The notes beneath the pieces were generated by a model, which did no database searches, was not told where the DNA came from, and was given only the letters and a program-made list of their open reading frames with translations. DNA of 64,000 bases. Source: Bradyrhizobium cenepequi (lineage in GTDB: Bacteria > Pseudomonadota > Alphaproteobacteria > Rhizobiales > Xanthobacteraceae). The position numbers and the translations under genes were made by a program. The stretch lies in NCBI RefSeq assembly GCF_020329485.1, contig NZ_JAGKJI010000006.1:161278-225277 (forward strand), given 5' to 3'. Below are positions 19,770 through 28,912 of this stretch, in pieces. How positions within the stretch are numbered: the first letter of the stretch is position 1; every line of letters starts with the position of its first letter.

Positions 19770-21311
19770 TCAGGCGGCACGGTTTTGCCTGATCGCGGCG
19801 ACCGCCTCGCGCCAGCCGATCACGCCGAACAGCTTCAAGAACAGGCCGTAGCTCGTGATCCCGGCGAAAATCACCACGAATAGCAGCACCGCCTGCGCCA
19901 GCCCGCGTGATCCGGCGGCGACCGGCGTGAGCTCTTGCATCAGCCAGAGCAGGGCGCCCATGGCGAGCGCCGCCAGGCAAATGCGCGGCAGCCGATCGCG
20001 GGCCTCGGTGTCGATCGAGAAGCCGAACGTCGCGCCTCCCTTCCTGATCAGGTAAAGCGCGTTGCTCCAGGCCCCGAGCGTGATGCCGGCGGCAATGCCG
20101 CGCGTGCCGAAAGAGTGGCGGAGCAGGAACGCAGCAATGATCGCCACCACGATGGCGGCCACCGCGCCAAGCAGCGGCGTGCTTGTATCCTCGCGGGCGA
20201 AGAAGGCCGGCGACAGCGCTTTCACCAGCACATGTGCGGGCAGGCCGAGCGCAAGCCAGCTCAGCGCATGCGCGGTGGCGGTGGCGTCGTGCGCCGCAAA
20301 CGCGCCGTGCTCGAACAGGATCCGTACGATCGGATCGCTCAACACGACGAGGCCAAGCGTCGCCGGCAGAGCGAGGCCGACCGCCAGCTCCAGGCCGCGC
20401 GATTCGGTGCGCGCGATCGCGCTACGGTCACCGCTGTGCAGCGCGCGTGTCATTTCGGGGATCAGCACTGCGCCCATGGCGACGCCGACAATCCCGAGCG
20501 GCAGTTCGACCAGGCGATTGGCGAAATAAAGCCAGGAGACCGCCGAAGGCGAGGCGGAGGCGATCACGGCGCCAGCCACCATCAGCCATTGCGGCGCGCT
20601 GCTTGCGATCATGCCGGGGATCGCCTTGCCGAGGAAACCGCGCATGTCCTTGTCGAAGGAGATGCAGAGCGGCGTTGCCGCGCGGCCGCCGCGCAGCACG
20701 AGGATCGAGAGTTGCAGAAGTCCCGCAACGCCAACGGTCGCAGCGACGACCAGCGCGGCATGCGCCGCATCCCCCCGCCATACCAGCAGCATCGCCATCA
20801 CCGCGATCAGCGCGACGTTGAACAGCAGCGGCGAGAATGCGGTGAGCGCAAAGCGTGCTTGAGCGTTCAACAGCCCCATCATGACCGTGACGGGTCCTGC
20901 GAAGGCGAGATAGGGCAGCATCAGCCGCGCATTGTTGACGGCGATCTCCAGCGTTTCGCGGCCGATAAATCCAGGCGCCAGCGCCGCGATGACGAGCGGC
21001 ATCAGCAAGCCGATCAGGACGGACGCCACGATCAGCGCGGCGCTGATGGTGCCGAGCACACGGCCGGCGAAGGCCGCGGCGGCCGCAGCGCCTTCGGTCT
21101 CGCGCACGCGGAGCCAGGCCGGTATCAACGCCGCGTTCAGCGCGCCTTCGGTCAGGAGCCGCCTGACCACATTGACCATTTGAAAGGCAACCAGGAACGC
21201 GTCCGCGACCGCGCCGGCGCCGAGCAGCGCAGCGATGATGGAATCGCGGGCAAATCCAAGCAGCCGCGAAGCCAGTGTTCCCGAGGAGACGGTGAGGAAA
21301 GAGCGGATCAT
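19770..21311 (-). CDS. murJ: Lipid II flippase MurJ
   Basis: MurJ moves lipid II across the inner membrane for peptidoglycan synthesis. The protein is 513 residues from MIRSFLTVSS, with about 14 hydrophobic helices and the MOP-superfamily pattern RLLGFARDSIIAALLG near the N-terminus. The open frame reaches 42 codons further, into the divergent kinase gene region, and is not used. The start lies 88 bases from the divergently transcribed PfkB kinase. Confidence 0.96.
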   Translation of the reverse strand: MIRSFLTVSSGTLASRLLGFARDSIIAALLGAGAVADAFLVAFQMVNVVRRLLTEGALNAALIPAWLRVRETEGAAAAAAFAGRVLGTISAALIVASVLIGLLMPLVIAALAPGFIGRETLEIAVNNARLMLPYLAFAGPVTVMMGLLNAQARFALTAFSPLLFNVALIAVMAMLLVWRGDAAHAALVVAATVGVAGLLQLSILVLRGGRAATPLCISFDKDMRGFLGKAIPGMIASSAPQWLMVAGAVIASASPSAVSWLYFANRLVELPLGIVGVAMGAVLIPEMTRALHSGDRSAIARTESRGLELAVGLALPATLGLVVLSDPIVRILFEHGAFAAHDATATAHALSWLALGLPAHVLVKALSPAFFAREDTSTPLLGAVAAIVVAIIAAFLLRHSFGTRGIAAGITLGAWSNALYLIRKGGATFGFSIDTEARDRLPRICLAALAMGALLWLMQELTPVAAGSRGLAQAVLLFVVIFAGITSYGLFLKLFGVIGWREAVAAIRQNRAA

Positions 21312-21399
21312 ATGACTTCTATATAACAGCCACTTGGCTTGCTGGCGCCATGTTGATCTGATAGGCGGCAACTTCCTGCAATCGCCGGAAGGATGGATA

Positions 21400-22401
21400 A
21401 TGGCCGACGCAAAGTATGACGTTCTCGGAATCGGCAACGCGATTTTTGACGTCCTGGTGAGGACGGACGAGGCGTTTCTCAGCCGTCACTGCATGACCAA
21501 GGGCAGTATGTCGCTGATCGACGAGGCCCGCGCCGGCGCGATCTACCAGGATATGGGGCCGGCGACCGAGATGTCCGGGGGCTCGGCGGCCAATACCATC
21601 GTCGGCGTCGCCAATTTCGGCGCCCGCGCGGCCTATGTCGGCAAGATCAAGGACGATCAGATCGGCCGCCTCTACGCCCATGACATCCGCGCCGCGGGCG
21701 TCGCGTTCGAGACGAAGCCTGCCCCCGGCGGCCCCGCCACCGGCTGCTCCTACATCCTGGTGACGGGGGATGGCGAGCGCACCATGAACACCTATCTCGG
21801 CGCCGCGCAGGATCTGACCCCGGCCGACATAGATGAAACGCAGATCGCGGCCTCCCGCATCGTCTATCTCGAAGGCTATCTCTGGGATCCCGCGAGCGCC
21901 AAGCAAGCTTTCGTCAAGGCGGCGACCATCGCGCATGGCGCCGGCCGCCAGGTCGCGCTGACTCTGTCCGACTCGTTTTGCGTCGATCGCTATCGCGACG
22001 AATTTCTCGAATTGATGCGCAAAGGCACGGTCGATCTGGTCTTTGCCAACGAAGCCGAGCTCCGCTCCTTGTACCAGACCGCCGATTTCGACAGCGCGTT
22101 GAAGCAGTTCAGCGTCGATGCGAAACTTGGCGTCGTCACCCGCAGCGAGAAAGGCTGCGTGGTGGCATCGAAGGACGGCGTCACGGCCGTGCCGGCGTTT
22201 CCGATCGAGCAATTGGTGGATACGACCGGCGCCGGCGATCTCTTCGCTGCCGGATTCATGTTCGGCCTCGTTCGCGATGCCGGCTATGAAAATGCCGGAC
22301 GGCTCGGCGCGCTCGCGGCTGCGGAGGTGATCCAGCATATCGGCGCGCGGCCGCAGACGTTGTTGAAGGAGCTGGCGCAGCAGAACGGCTTGCCGGTGTA
22401 G
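21400..22401 (+). CDS. PfkB-family carbohydrate/adenosine kinase
   Basis: The protein is 333 residues starting MADAKYDVLGIGNAIFDVLV. It has the PfkB signature GGSAANTIVGVANFG near residue 58 and the C-terminal DTTGAGDLFAAGFMFG with the catalytic Asp near 278. Proteins of this type in rhizobia are annotated as adenosine kinase; ribokinase-like specificity cannot be excluded from the sequence. It is transcribed divergently from murJ. Confidence 0.92.
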   Translation: MADAKYDVLGIGNAIFDVLVRTDEAFLSRHCMTKGSMSLIDEARAGAIYQDMGPATEMSGGSAANTIVGVANFGARAAYVGKIKDDQIGRLYAHDIRAAGVAFETKPAPGGPATGCSYILVTGDGERTMNTYLGAAQDLTPADIDETQIAASRIVYLEGYLWDPASAKQAFVKAATIAHGAGRQVALTLSDSFCVDRYRDEFLELMRKGTVDLVFANEAELRSLYQTADFDSALKQFSVDAKLGVVTRSEKGCVVASKDGVTAVPAFPIEQLVDTTGAGDLFAAGFMFGLVRDAGYENAGRLGALAAAEVIQHIGARPQTLLKELAQQNGLPV

Positions 22402-22431
22402 CTCTGCGTTGCGAGCCGCCGCACTCTCCCT

Positions 22432-22509
22432 CGTCATTGCGAGCGCAGCGAAGCAATCCATGCCTCCGCAAGTGGCAAGATGGATTGCTTCGCTGCGCTC
22501 GCAATGACG
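22432..22509. repeat. Dispersed inverted repeat R3, copy 1
   Basis: CGTCATTGCGAGCGCAGCG on the left is mirrored by CGCTGCGCTCGCAATGACG on the right, with AAGCAATCCAT/ATGGATTGCTT inner arms. A second copy lies at 27850-27927. It follows the kinase stop codon by about 30 bases. Confidence 0.88.
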
Positions 22510-22553
22510 GGTTGAGAGTTCTGGTTCAATTGTCAAACAGTAGCCCGTAGCCC

Positions 22554-22640
22554 GTAGGATGGGTAGAGCGAAGCGAAACCCATCAGCTTCGGAGCAAGCT
22601 GCGTGAATGATGGGTTTCGCTGCGCTCTACCCATCCTACG
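22554..22640. repeat. Dispersed inverted repeat R4 variant
   Basis: GTAGGATGGGTAGAGCGAAG and its mirror GCGCTCTACCCATCCTAC frame a short spacer, with AAACCCATCA/TGATGGGTTT inner arms. Related R4 copies lie at 26847-26962 and 63631-63718. Confidence 0.85.
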
Positions 22641-22652
22641 TCTGATTCAAAC

Positions 22653-23140
22653 GGCGGATGTGAGTCCGCATTCTCGCGGCGTACTCCGCCCGAGCTTTGC
22701 TTCACTTTCCACCCTCCTCGATAGTAGAGGGCGCAGGGAAAGCCGGGTGCCGGCTGCACCCGTGGGCCCCGTGCAACAAAAAGCACGGGGGTAGGACCAC
22801 AGGTCAACCGGAGCAACACCGGCTTTCCCTGCGCAGTGGTTTACGGCTTACTTCGTGCTCTTCCCGGTGACCGGGCTTTCTTGCCACCGTCATCTCTCGC
22901 GCGAACTTGCTTCGCGCAAGAAACTTAGCGCCAGCGTCGGGGCGCCAGAACCACACGACTTCGCCGTCCACGGATAGTCACGCTCGTCAGTCGCAACACC
23001 CGCGTCCACCGCATCTCACCGCAACGTTCGTGACGATCGCGACCCGCCCCTCATCTGCCGTGAGACGCGCGGATTAATAGTGCTGATTTGCCCGACGGGT
23101 TAAGCGATTTATTTTTCGCGCGAGGGCTGGCCGACCCAAA
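22653..23140. repeat. Large folded intergenic element of unknown function
   Basis: No convincing gene is present in these 490 bases, but the strand is full of strong complementary arms. A perfect 16-bp pair at 22731-22746 and 22819-22834 (GCGCAGGGAAAGCCGG) encloses two hairpins: GTGC/GCAC around 22747-22759, and a perfect 8-bp CCCCGTGC/GCACGGGG with an A-rich loop at 22767-22790. Downstream there is GCGCGAA/TTCGCGC near 22899-22917. From memory, elements much like this occur in many copies between genes of Bradyrhizobium; that is not checked here. It may be a non-autonomous mobile element or a structured RNA. Confidence 0.6.
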
Positions 23141-23174
23141 TCACGTTGGAATCGCGGGCGAATTTTTCTCCGCC

Positions 23175-23280
23175 GTCATTCCCGGGCATCCGAAGGACGA
23201 GCCCGGAATCCATTTCTCCGCCAGCGCACACGGCCTGATAGATTCCGGGCTCGCGCCAAGAGGCGCGCCCCGGGAATGAC
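23175..23280. repeat. Dispersed inverted repeat R2, copy 2
   Basis: GTCATTCCCGGG to CCCGGGAATGAC, with the same GAGCCCGGAATCCATT/GATTCCGGGCTC inner arms as the copies at 6226 and 60325. It closes the gene-free stretch before the serine hydrolase gene. The remaining 110 bases to that gene hold nothing I recognise. Confidence 0.85.
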
Positions 23281-23391
23281 AGAGAGTAATGACTTCATCG
23301 CCAGTGACGGCGTGGTTGTGGCGAGCGCCGGCGGATTAGGCTCTGCGCCTTCGCTCCTAGCGAAGACGCAAAGCTAATCCACCCCACTTCA

Positions 23392-24585
23392 TCACGCCGC
23401 CTTCTGGCCGCTACCGATGTCGAGCCCGTCATAGACGCCGCGCTCGAAGCCCGCAAAAGCTTCCAGGCACTTGCCGTCGCCGAACGGCAAGAGTTGCATC
23501 AGGATCACGCCGGTGACGTCGCGGCTCGGATCGATCCAGTAGTAGGTGTTGGCGAGCCCCGCCCAGGCGAGGCTGTTAGCGCTGCGTCCCTCCGGCGTCT
23601 TTAAGGTGTTGATGAGGAAGCTCAGGCCCCACTTCTTGTCCATGTCCGGATAGAGATCGACATGGTTGGACAAAGTGAGGTCGGCCGAGACCATCTTGGT
23701 GACGTTGAGATCGCCCATATGGTTCTGGCCCATCAGCGCCACGGTCTCCGGCTGCAGCACCTGGTTGCCGTTGCCGCGGCCCTTGTTGAGGATCATCTGC
23801 GTGAACTTGATGTAGTCGCCGGCGGTCGAATAGAGGCCGCCGCCGCCCATGTGGAATTCCGGCTCCTGCTCCAGTTCGAATGGGATCGGCGCGAGCGTCC
23901 CGTCGGGGGCTCTCGCATGCATGCCGACCAGGCGCTGGCGCATCGCGTCGGTGATCTTGAAGCCGGTGTTGGTCATGCCGAGCGGCGCGAACAGATGATC
24001 GCGCAAGTAGGCGTCGAGCCGCTTGCCGCTCACGGCCTCAACTGCCTTGCCGATGAAATCGATATTGATGCCATATTCCCAGCGCGTGCCGGGATCTGAC
24101 GTCAGCGGCAGCTTCAACGCATCATTCTTGCAGGTGGTGACAGTCGGTAGCTCGGTTTTCGCGAGGTACTTCCCCATGTCACCATTCCACATATGGTAGC
24201 AGAACCCCGCAGTATGGGTCATCAGGTGGCGCAGCGTGATTGGTGTTTTCGCCGGCCGCAGCTTGGGCTCGCCGTCGGCATCGAAGCCTTCGAGCACCCG
24301 CGGTGAAGCGAGATCCGGCAGCAGCTTGCCGATCGGTTCATCCAGCGAGAGCTTGCCCTCTTCGACCAGCTGCATCGCGCCTGCGCTCGTCACCGCCTTG
24401 GTCATCGAGGCGATCCAGAACACGCTGTCCGTGGTCATGAGATCGTCTTTGCCGAGGTCGCGTTTGCCGAACGCGTTCTCGTAGATGACTTCATTTCCGG
24501 TCGCGGCAATCGCAACCACGCCGGGGATTTCCTTTGCGTCGCATTTCTGACGCAGGAGCTGATCGATCTGAGCTTTGCTCTGCAT
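23392..24585 (-). CDS. Serine hydrolase of the beta-lactamase/esterase (class C-like) family
   Basis: The protein has 397 residues. The SxxK motif is S60-M-T-K63 (WIASMTKAVTS); YGIN near residue 176 sits where class C enzymes have YxN; HMGGGG near 248 may serve the third motif. There is no signal peptide, so a cytoplasmic esterase (EstB-like) is more likely than a beta-lactamase. It is transcribed alone. The 300 bases between it and the next gene on the right are AT-richer and hold no recognisable feature. Confidence 0.9.
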   Translation of the reverse strand: MQSKAQIDQLLRQKCDAKEIPGVVAIAATGNEVIYENAFGKRDLGKDDLMTTDSVFWIASMTKAVTSAGAMQLVEEGKLSLDEPIGKLLPDLASPRVLEGFDADGEPKLRPAKTPITLRHLMTHTAGFCYHMWNGDMGKYLAKTELPTVTTCKNDALKLPLTSDPGTRWEYGINIDFIGKAVEAVSGKRLDAYLRDHLFAPLGMTNTGFKITDAMRQRLVGMHARAPDGTLAPIPFELEQEPEFHMGGGGLYSTAGDYIKFTQMILNKGRGNGNQVLQPETVALMGQNHMGDLNVTKMVSADLTLSNHVDLYPDMDKKWGLSFLINTLKTPEGRSANSLAWAGLANTYYWIDPSRDVTGVILMQLLPFGDGKCLEAFAGFERGVYDGLDIGSGQKAA

Positions 24586-24888
24586 GGGGCGCCTCCGGAT
24601 TTATTGTTGTGGAGACGTTGATCTTCTTACCGTGTGGCGCGTCCCGCAAGCCGGCTGCTCGCGGATTTTGATTTCAGCGGAAATGCGGCGACAGCGGCCC
24701 GGCTAAATCTGGCGCGGATGGCCGGCGATCTCGACGACGGCTGGGAACCGTCCACGATAACGTGATTTGGTATAGGTTCCCATCAATGATTTCGTGATGT
24801 AACGCATTCTAATTCCAAGCCAAATCGTGCTTCTGGACTGAATGTTTTGAGGCAAATGGTTGCTTTTTGAAGTTGCGAGGATGCGTCG

Positions 24889-25209
24889 ATGATCTCGACC
24901 TGGAGTGAGTGGAAACGGTATCCCCGGCCCAGCCGTGGCGAGAACATCGAAGCCCCGATCAGCCCCGGCCTTTACGAGGTCCGCTACGCCGGCACCGGCG
25001 CGCTGCACTCCTTCGAGGCGGTCGACAATGTCGCACAGGCGCTCGCGCTGTTGCAGGTCGCGCCTAGGTCGTGGTTCGGCCGTCGTGACCCGGCCAAGTT
25101 GCCGGATCTCGAATACCGCACCTGCGCGACATCTTCGAAGGCGGATGCCAAGGCGGCGGCGGAGCGCATGATCGGGCGTCGTGAAACCTATCTGAACGGC
25201 GCGGCCTGA
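24889..25209 (+). CDS. Small hypothetical protein, possibly a reduced GIY-YIG-like fold
   Basis: The protein has 106 residues beginning MISTWSEWKRYPRPSRGE, with GAGG eight bases upstream. The opening PISPGLYEVRYAG and the late LEYRTCATSSKADAKAAAERM recall the first strand and the helix of GIY-YIG proteins, but no full catalytic set (second Tyr, Arg, Glu) can be aligned. That resemblance is inference and weak. It lies upstream of the succinate-semialdehyde dehydrogenase gene on the same strand, 119 bases apart. Confidence 0.6.
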   Translation: MISTWSEWKRYPRPSRGENIEAPISPGLYEVRYAGTGALHSFEAVDNVAQALALLQVAPRSWFGRRDPAKLPDLEYRTCATSSKADAKAAAERMIGRRETYLNGAA

Positions 25210-25328
25210 CCGGCCGAACCCGAAGACCCACAAAATTGCTTGCGACGTCCGCTTTCAGCGGGCGATGCGTCGCGGATGATTTCCGTCTATACTCGAACAG
25301 CATCCCAGAAATTTCGAGGAGTAACGCC

Positions 25329-26825
25329 ATGAATCCGCCCGTTGCCGCACGCGCATCACAACCTTCAGCCACCTCGCTGCGAGACCGCCTCAAGGATTCC
25401 TCGCTGCTGCGCGACCGCTGCTACATCGATGGCGCCTGGGTCGGTACGCCCGTGTTCTCCGTGAACAATCCGGCCACCGGCGCCGAACTGGTGAAGATCC
25501 CGCAGATGAGCGCCGATGACGCCACCAAGGCGGTCGAGGCCGCGGAACGCGCGTTTCCGGCCTGGGCCAAGCTGACGGCCAAGCAGCGTTCCAACATCCT
25601 GCGCAAATGGTTCGAGCTGATCATCGCCAACCGCGAGGATCTGGCGCTGATCCTGACCTCGGAACAGGGCAAGCCGCTGGCCGAGGCGCTGGGCGAGGTC
25701 GATATCGGCGGCGCCTATGTCGAGTTCTTCGCCGAGGAGGCCCGCCGGGTCTATGGCGAGACCATCCCGACTCAGCGGCCGGATGCGCGGCTGCTCGCGA
25801 TCAAGCAGCCGATCGGCGTTTGCGGCGCGATCACGCCGTGGAACTTCCCGAACTCGATGATCACCCGCAAAGTTTCGCCGGCGCTCGCCGCGGGTTGCAC
25901 CGTGGTGCTGAAGCCTGCCAACGAGACGCCGCTGTCGGCGCTGGCGCTGGCGGCGCTGGCCGAGAAGGCCGGCGTGCCCAAGGGCGTGTTCAACATCATC
26001 ACCGGCGATGCGCCGCCGATCGGAAAAGTGCTGTGTGAGCATCCGGCGGTGCGCTTTGTCGGCTTCACCGGGTCGACCGAGGTCGGCAAGATCCTGTACC
26101 GCCAGGCGTCGGTCGGCGTGAAGAAGCTGGGGCTGGAGCTCGGCGGCAACGCGCCCTTCATCGTGTTCGACGATGCCGATATCGATGCCGCGGTCGAAGG
26201 CGCGATCGTCTCGAAATACCGCAACATGGGCCAGACCTGCGTCTGCGCCAACCGCCTCTATGCCCAGGACAAGATCTACGACGAGTTCGTGCAGAAGCTC
26301 TCGAAGAAAGTTGCCGCGATGAAGATCGGCGACGGCACCGAGCAGGGCGTGGTGCAGGGGCCGCTGATCAACATGGAAGCGATCGAGAAGGTCGAGCGGC
26401 ACATTGCGGACGCGGTGAAGGGCGGCGCCACGGTCGTCACCGGCGGCAAGCGCCACTCGCTCGGCCGCACCTTCTTCGAGCCGACGGTGCTCTCCGGCGT
26501 CAAGCCGGATGCGCTGGTATCGCAGGAAGAGACATTCGGCCCGCTCGCGCCGGTGATCCGCTTCAAGGATGAAGCCGACGTGATCGCGATGTGCAACAAA
26601 TCGCCGTTCGGCCTCGCGTCTTATTTCTATTCGCGCGACCTCGGTCGGGTCTGGCGCGTCGCCGAGGCGCTGGAATCAGGCATGGTCGGCGTCAATACCG
26701 GTTTGATCACGACAGAAGTCGCGCCGTTCGGCGGCGTCAAGGAGAGCGGCCTCGGCCGCGAAGGCTCGCATCACGGCATGGAGGAATACGTCGAGATCAA
26801 ATACGTGATGATGGCGGGGGTGTAA
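25329..26825 (+). CDS. gabD: NAD(P)-dependent succinate-semialdehyde dehydrogenase
   Basis: It oxidises succinate semialdehyde to succinate in GABA breakdown. The protein is 498 residues from MNPPVAARAS, with GAGGAGTAACGCC before the ATG. The cofactor-binding GFTGSTEVG, the catalytic Glu in LELGGNAPF (near 270) and the nucleophile Cys in GQTCVCANR (near 303) are present. The second Cys two residues on is typical of GabD. No GABA transaminase lies nearby. Confidence 0.95.
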   Translation: MNPPVAARASQPSATSLRDRLKDSSLLRDRCYIDGAWVGTPVFSVNNPATGAELVKIPQMSADDATKAVEAAERAFPAWAKLTAKQRSNILRKWFELIIANREDLALILTSEQGKPLAEALGEVDIGGAYVEFFAEEARRVYGETIPTQRPDARLLAIKQPIGVCGAITPWNFPNSMITRKVSPALAAGCTVVLKPANETPLSALALAALAEKAGVPKGVFNIITGDAPPIGKVLCEHPAVRFVGFTGSTEVGKILYRQASVGVKKLGLELGGNAPFIVFDDADIDAAVEGAIVSKYRNMGQTCVCANRLYAQDKIYDEFVQKLSKKVAAMKIGDGTEQGVVQGPLINMEAIEKVERHIADAVKGGATVVTGGKRHSLGRTFFEPTVLSGVKPDALVSQEETFGPLAPVIRFKDEADVIAMCNKSPFGLASYFYSRDLGRVWRVAEALESGMVGVNTGLITTEVAPFGGVKESGLGREGSHHGMEEYVEIKYVMMAGV

Positions 26826-26846
26826 CCCGTCGTCGGCGCGAAGTCG

Positions 26847-26962
26847 CGTAGGGTGGGCAAAGCGCAGCGTGCCCACCATCCGCACTCCACTCGTGATGTG
26901 GACGCGCTTAGACCCGCGTCTGTTTGACCGACGGTGCGTGAAGTCGCTTTGCCCACCCTACG
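26847..26962. repeat. Dispersed inverted repeat R4, copy 1
   Basis: CGTAGGGTGGGCAAAGCGCAGCG on the left is mirrored by GCTTTGCCCACCCTACG on the right. It fills the convergent gap between gabD and the crotonase gene and may serve as a hairpin for both ends. Confidence 0.85.
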
Positions 26963-26964
26963 GC

Positions 26965-27765
26965 TCAATCGGTGTCGCCGCCGAAGGCGCCATGGCGGCC
27001 GGTGCCGGAGGCGAAGCGGGTGGCGCCGGCGAGCGTTTCGCCTGACGCGATGACTTCGAGCCCGCCGCGCATTTCGTTGAGTATAGCTTCTTCCTCCTCG
27101 AGGTCCCATTGCCGCAGCGCTGACAGGCGGTCCGCGCGCAGGCATTGTTGCGGGAAGCGCGCGATCTCCTTGGCGAGCGCTATCGCATGCGCGCGGGCCT
27201 CGCCCTTGGGAACCAGGCGATTGGCGAGGCCCATCCGCTGCGCCTCCGGTCCGCCGACCGCGCGCCCGGTCAGGATCAGGTCCATCGCCTGGGAATGGCC
27301 GATCAGGCGCGGCAGGCGGATGGTGCCGAGATCAATCAGTGGCACGCCGAAGCGTCGGCAGAAGACACCGAATGTCGCGTCTTCAGCGGCTACCCGCATG
27401 TCCGCCCACAACGCCAGCTCCAGGCCGCCAGCGACGGCAAATCCTTCGACCGCGGCAATGACCGGCTTTGAAAGCCGCAACCTGCTGGGCCCCATCGGCG
27501 CGATCGACTTGTGTCCGCCGATCTCGCGCTTCCTGGCAGGATCGCCCGCGGCAACCGCCTTCAGGTCGGCACCGGCGCAGAAGGTGCCGCCGGTGCCGGT
27601 GAATACAGCCACCGACGTAGTCTCATCGGCATCGAAGGCGAGGAAAGCGTCGTAGAGTTTGCGGGCGGTGGCGCCGTCGACGGCGTTGCGGCAATGCGGG
27701 CGGTTGATGGAGACAATGGTCACAGGACCATCGCGTTCGACGAGCACGCTGTCGGCCTCGCTCAT
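26965..27765 (-). CDS. Crotonase/enoyl-CoA hydratase family protein
   Basis: The protein is 266 residues from MSEADSVLVERDG. The oxyanion-hole regions FCAGADLKAVA (near 65) and AVEGFAVAGGLELALWAD (near 105) are present. The two catalytic glutamates of true hydratases are not both obvious (the 125-140 region reads ATFGVFCRRFGVPLIDLG), so isomerase or another crotonase activity is possible. The open frame upstream runs into the R3 repeat and is not used. Confidence 0.88.
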   Translation of the reverse strand: MSEADSVLVERDGPVTIVSINRPHCRNAVDGATARKLYDAFLAFDADETTSVAVFTGTGGTFCAGADLKAVAAGDPARKREIGGHKSIAPMGPSRLRLSKPVIAAVEGFAVAGGLELALWADMRVAAEDATFGVFCRRFGVPLIDLGTIRLPRLIGHSQAMDLILTGRAVGGPEAQRMGLANRLVPKGEARAHAIALAKEIARFPQQCLRADRLSALRQWDLEEEEAILNEMRGGLEVIASGETLAGATRFASGTGRHGAFGGDTD

Positions 27766-27849
27766 GTTTCGCTCCCTTGGTTTTGTCTGCCGGCAGCTTC
27801 GCATTGGGGACAAGGGCGATGCAACAAGAGCGAGGACGGGTGCCACGAG

Positions 27850-27927
27850 CGTCATTGCGAGCAGAGCGAACCAATCCATGCCTCCGCATGTGGAGAGATG
27901 GATTGCTTCGCTGCGCCCGCAATGACG
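27850..27927. repeat. Dispersed inverted repeat R3, copy 2
   Basis: CGTCATTGCGAGCAGAGCG to GCTGCGCCCGCAATGACG with the ATCCAT/ATGGAT inner arms of the copy at 22432. It lies between the end of purC and the crotonase start. Confidence 0.85.
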
Positions 27928-27932
27928 AGCGG

Positions 27933-28847
27933 CTAGATCTCGAGGTCTGACCCCGTCACGCGCCGATAGGCTTCGAGGTAGCGCTTGCTGGTCGCCTCCA
28001 CCACGCTTGCCGGCAATGGCGGCGCCGGCGCTTCGCCGTTCCAGCGGCCGGCGCGGCGCTCAGTGTCGAGATAGTCGCGCAAGGGCTGCTTGTCGAAGCT
28101 CGGCTGCGGCTGGCCCGCCTTGTAGACATCGACCGCCCAGAAGCGCGAGGAGTCCGGCGTCATCACCTCGTCGATCAGGATGATCCGCCCATCCTGGTCG
28201 CGCCCGAATTCGAACTTGGTGTCGGCGATGATGATGCCGCGCTCGCGGCTGACCTTTTCGCCGTAGGCATAGACCGTGCGCGCCATCCACTCCAGCGTGT
28301 CGGCAACCTCGCCGCCGACGATTTCACGCACGCGGGCCACCGTGATGTTCTCGTCATGCCCGGTCTCGGCCTTGGTTGCCGGGCTGAAGATCGGTGGCTC
28401 CAGCCTGGCGCTCTCGACCAGACCCGGTGGCAGCTTCTCGCCGGCGAGCGTGCCGTGCGCGGCATATTCCTTCCAGGCCGAGCCCGAGATGTAGCCGCGG
28501 ATCACGCATTCGATCGGGAAGACGATGGTGCGCCGGCACAGCATCGCGCGCCCCACGATCTCGGCGCGATGCGCTTTCAGTGCGGGCACCTCGCGGATGA
28601 TCTCGTCGGCATCGGCGCTGATCATGTGATGCGCAACGGTGTTTTCGAGCTGGCGAAACCACCATGCGCTGATCTGCGTCAGCACCGCGCCCTTCATCGG
28701 GATGGTCTCGGCCATCACCACGTCGAACGCCGAGATACGATCGGTGGTGAGTAGCAGCACGCGGTCGTCGCCGGCGTCATAGATATCGCGAACCTTGCCG
28801 CGGCCGATCCGCGGCAGGGGCAGGTCACTGGCGCGCATCGCATTCAT
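27933..28847 (-). CDS. purC: Phosphoribosylaminoimidazole-succinocarboxamide synthase
   Basis: SAICAR synthase joins CAIR and aspartate in purine synthesis. The protein has 304 residues, the long form also seen in yeast. [28 protein letters not shown] opens the protein (residues 16-43), ISGSAWKEY lies near 120, and [10 protein letters not shown] and [12 protein letters not shown] near 205-235 are the family signatures. It is a single gene. Many rhizobia carry a second, shorter PurC in the main purine cluster; none is visible here. Confidence 0.95.
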   Translation of the reverse strand: MNAMRASDLPLPRIGRGKVRDIYDAGDDRVLLLTTDRISAFDVVMAETIPMKGAVLTQISAWWFRQLENTVAHHMISADADEIIREVPALKAHRAEIVGRAMLCRRTIVFPIECVIRGYISGSAWKEYAAHGTLAGEKLPPGLVESARLEPPIFSPATKAETGHDENITVARVREIVGGEVADTLEWMARTVYAYGEKVSRERGIIIADTKFEFGRDQDGRIILIDEVMTPDSSRFWAVDVYKAGQPQPSFDKQPLRDYLDTERRAGRWNGEAPAPPLPASVVEATSKRYLEAYRRVTGSDLEI

Positions 28848-28912
28848 TGGGTCGGACCTTCAAAGCGGTTGCCCGCTTGATTGCGGGCGACAAAGGGCGA
28901 GGAGGAAATAGC

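Noticed and set aside
22603..22819. Short proteins in both strands of the 22.6-22.8 kb region
   Set aside because: These frames are translations of the R4 palindrome and the folded element, without start signals.
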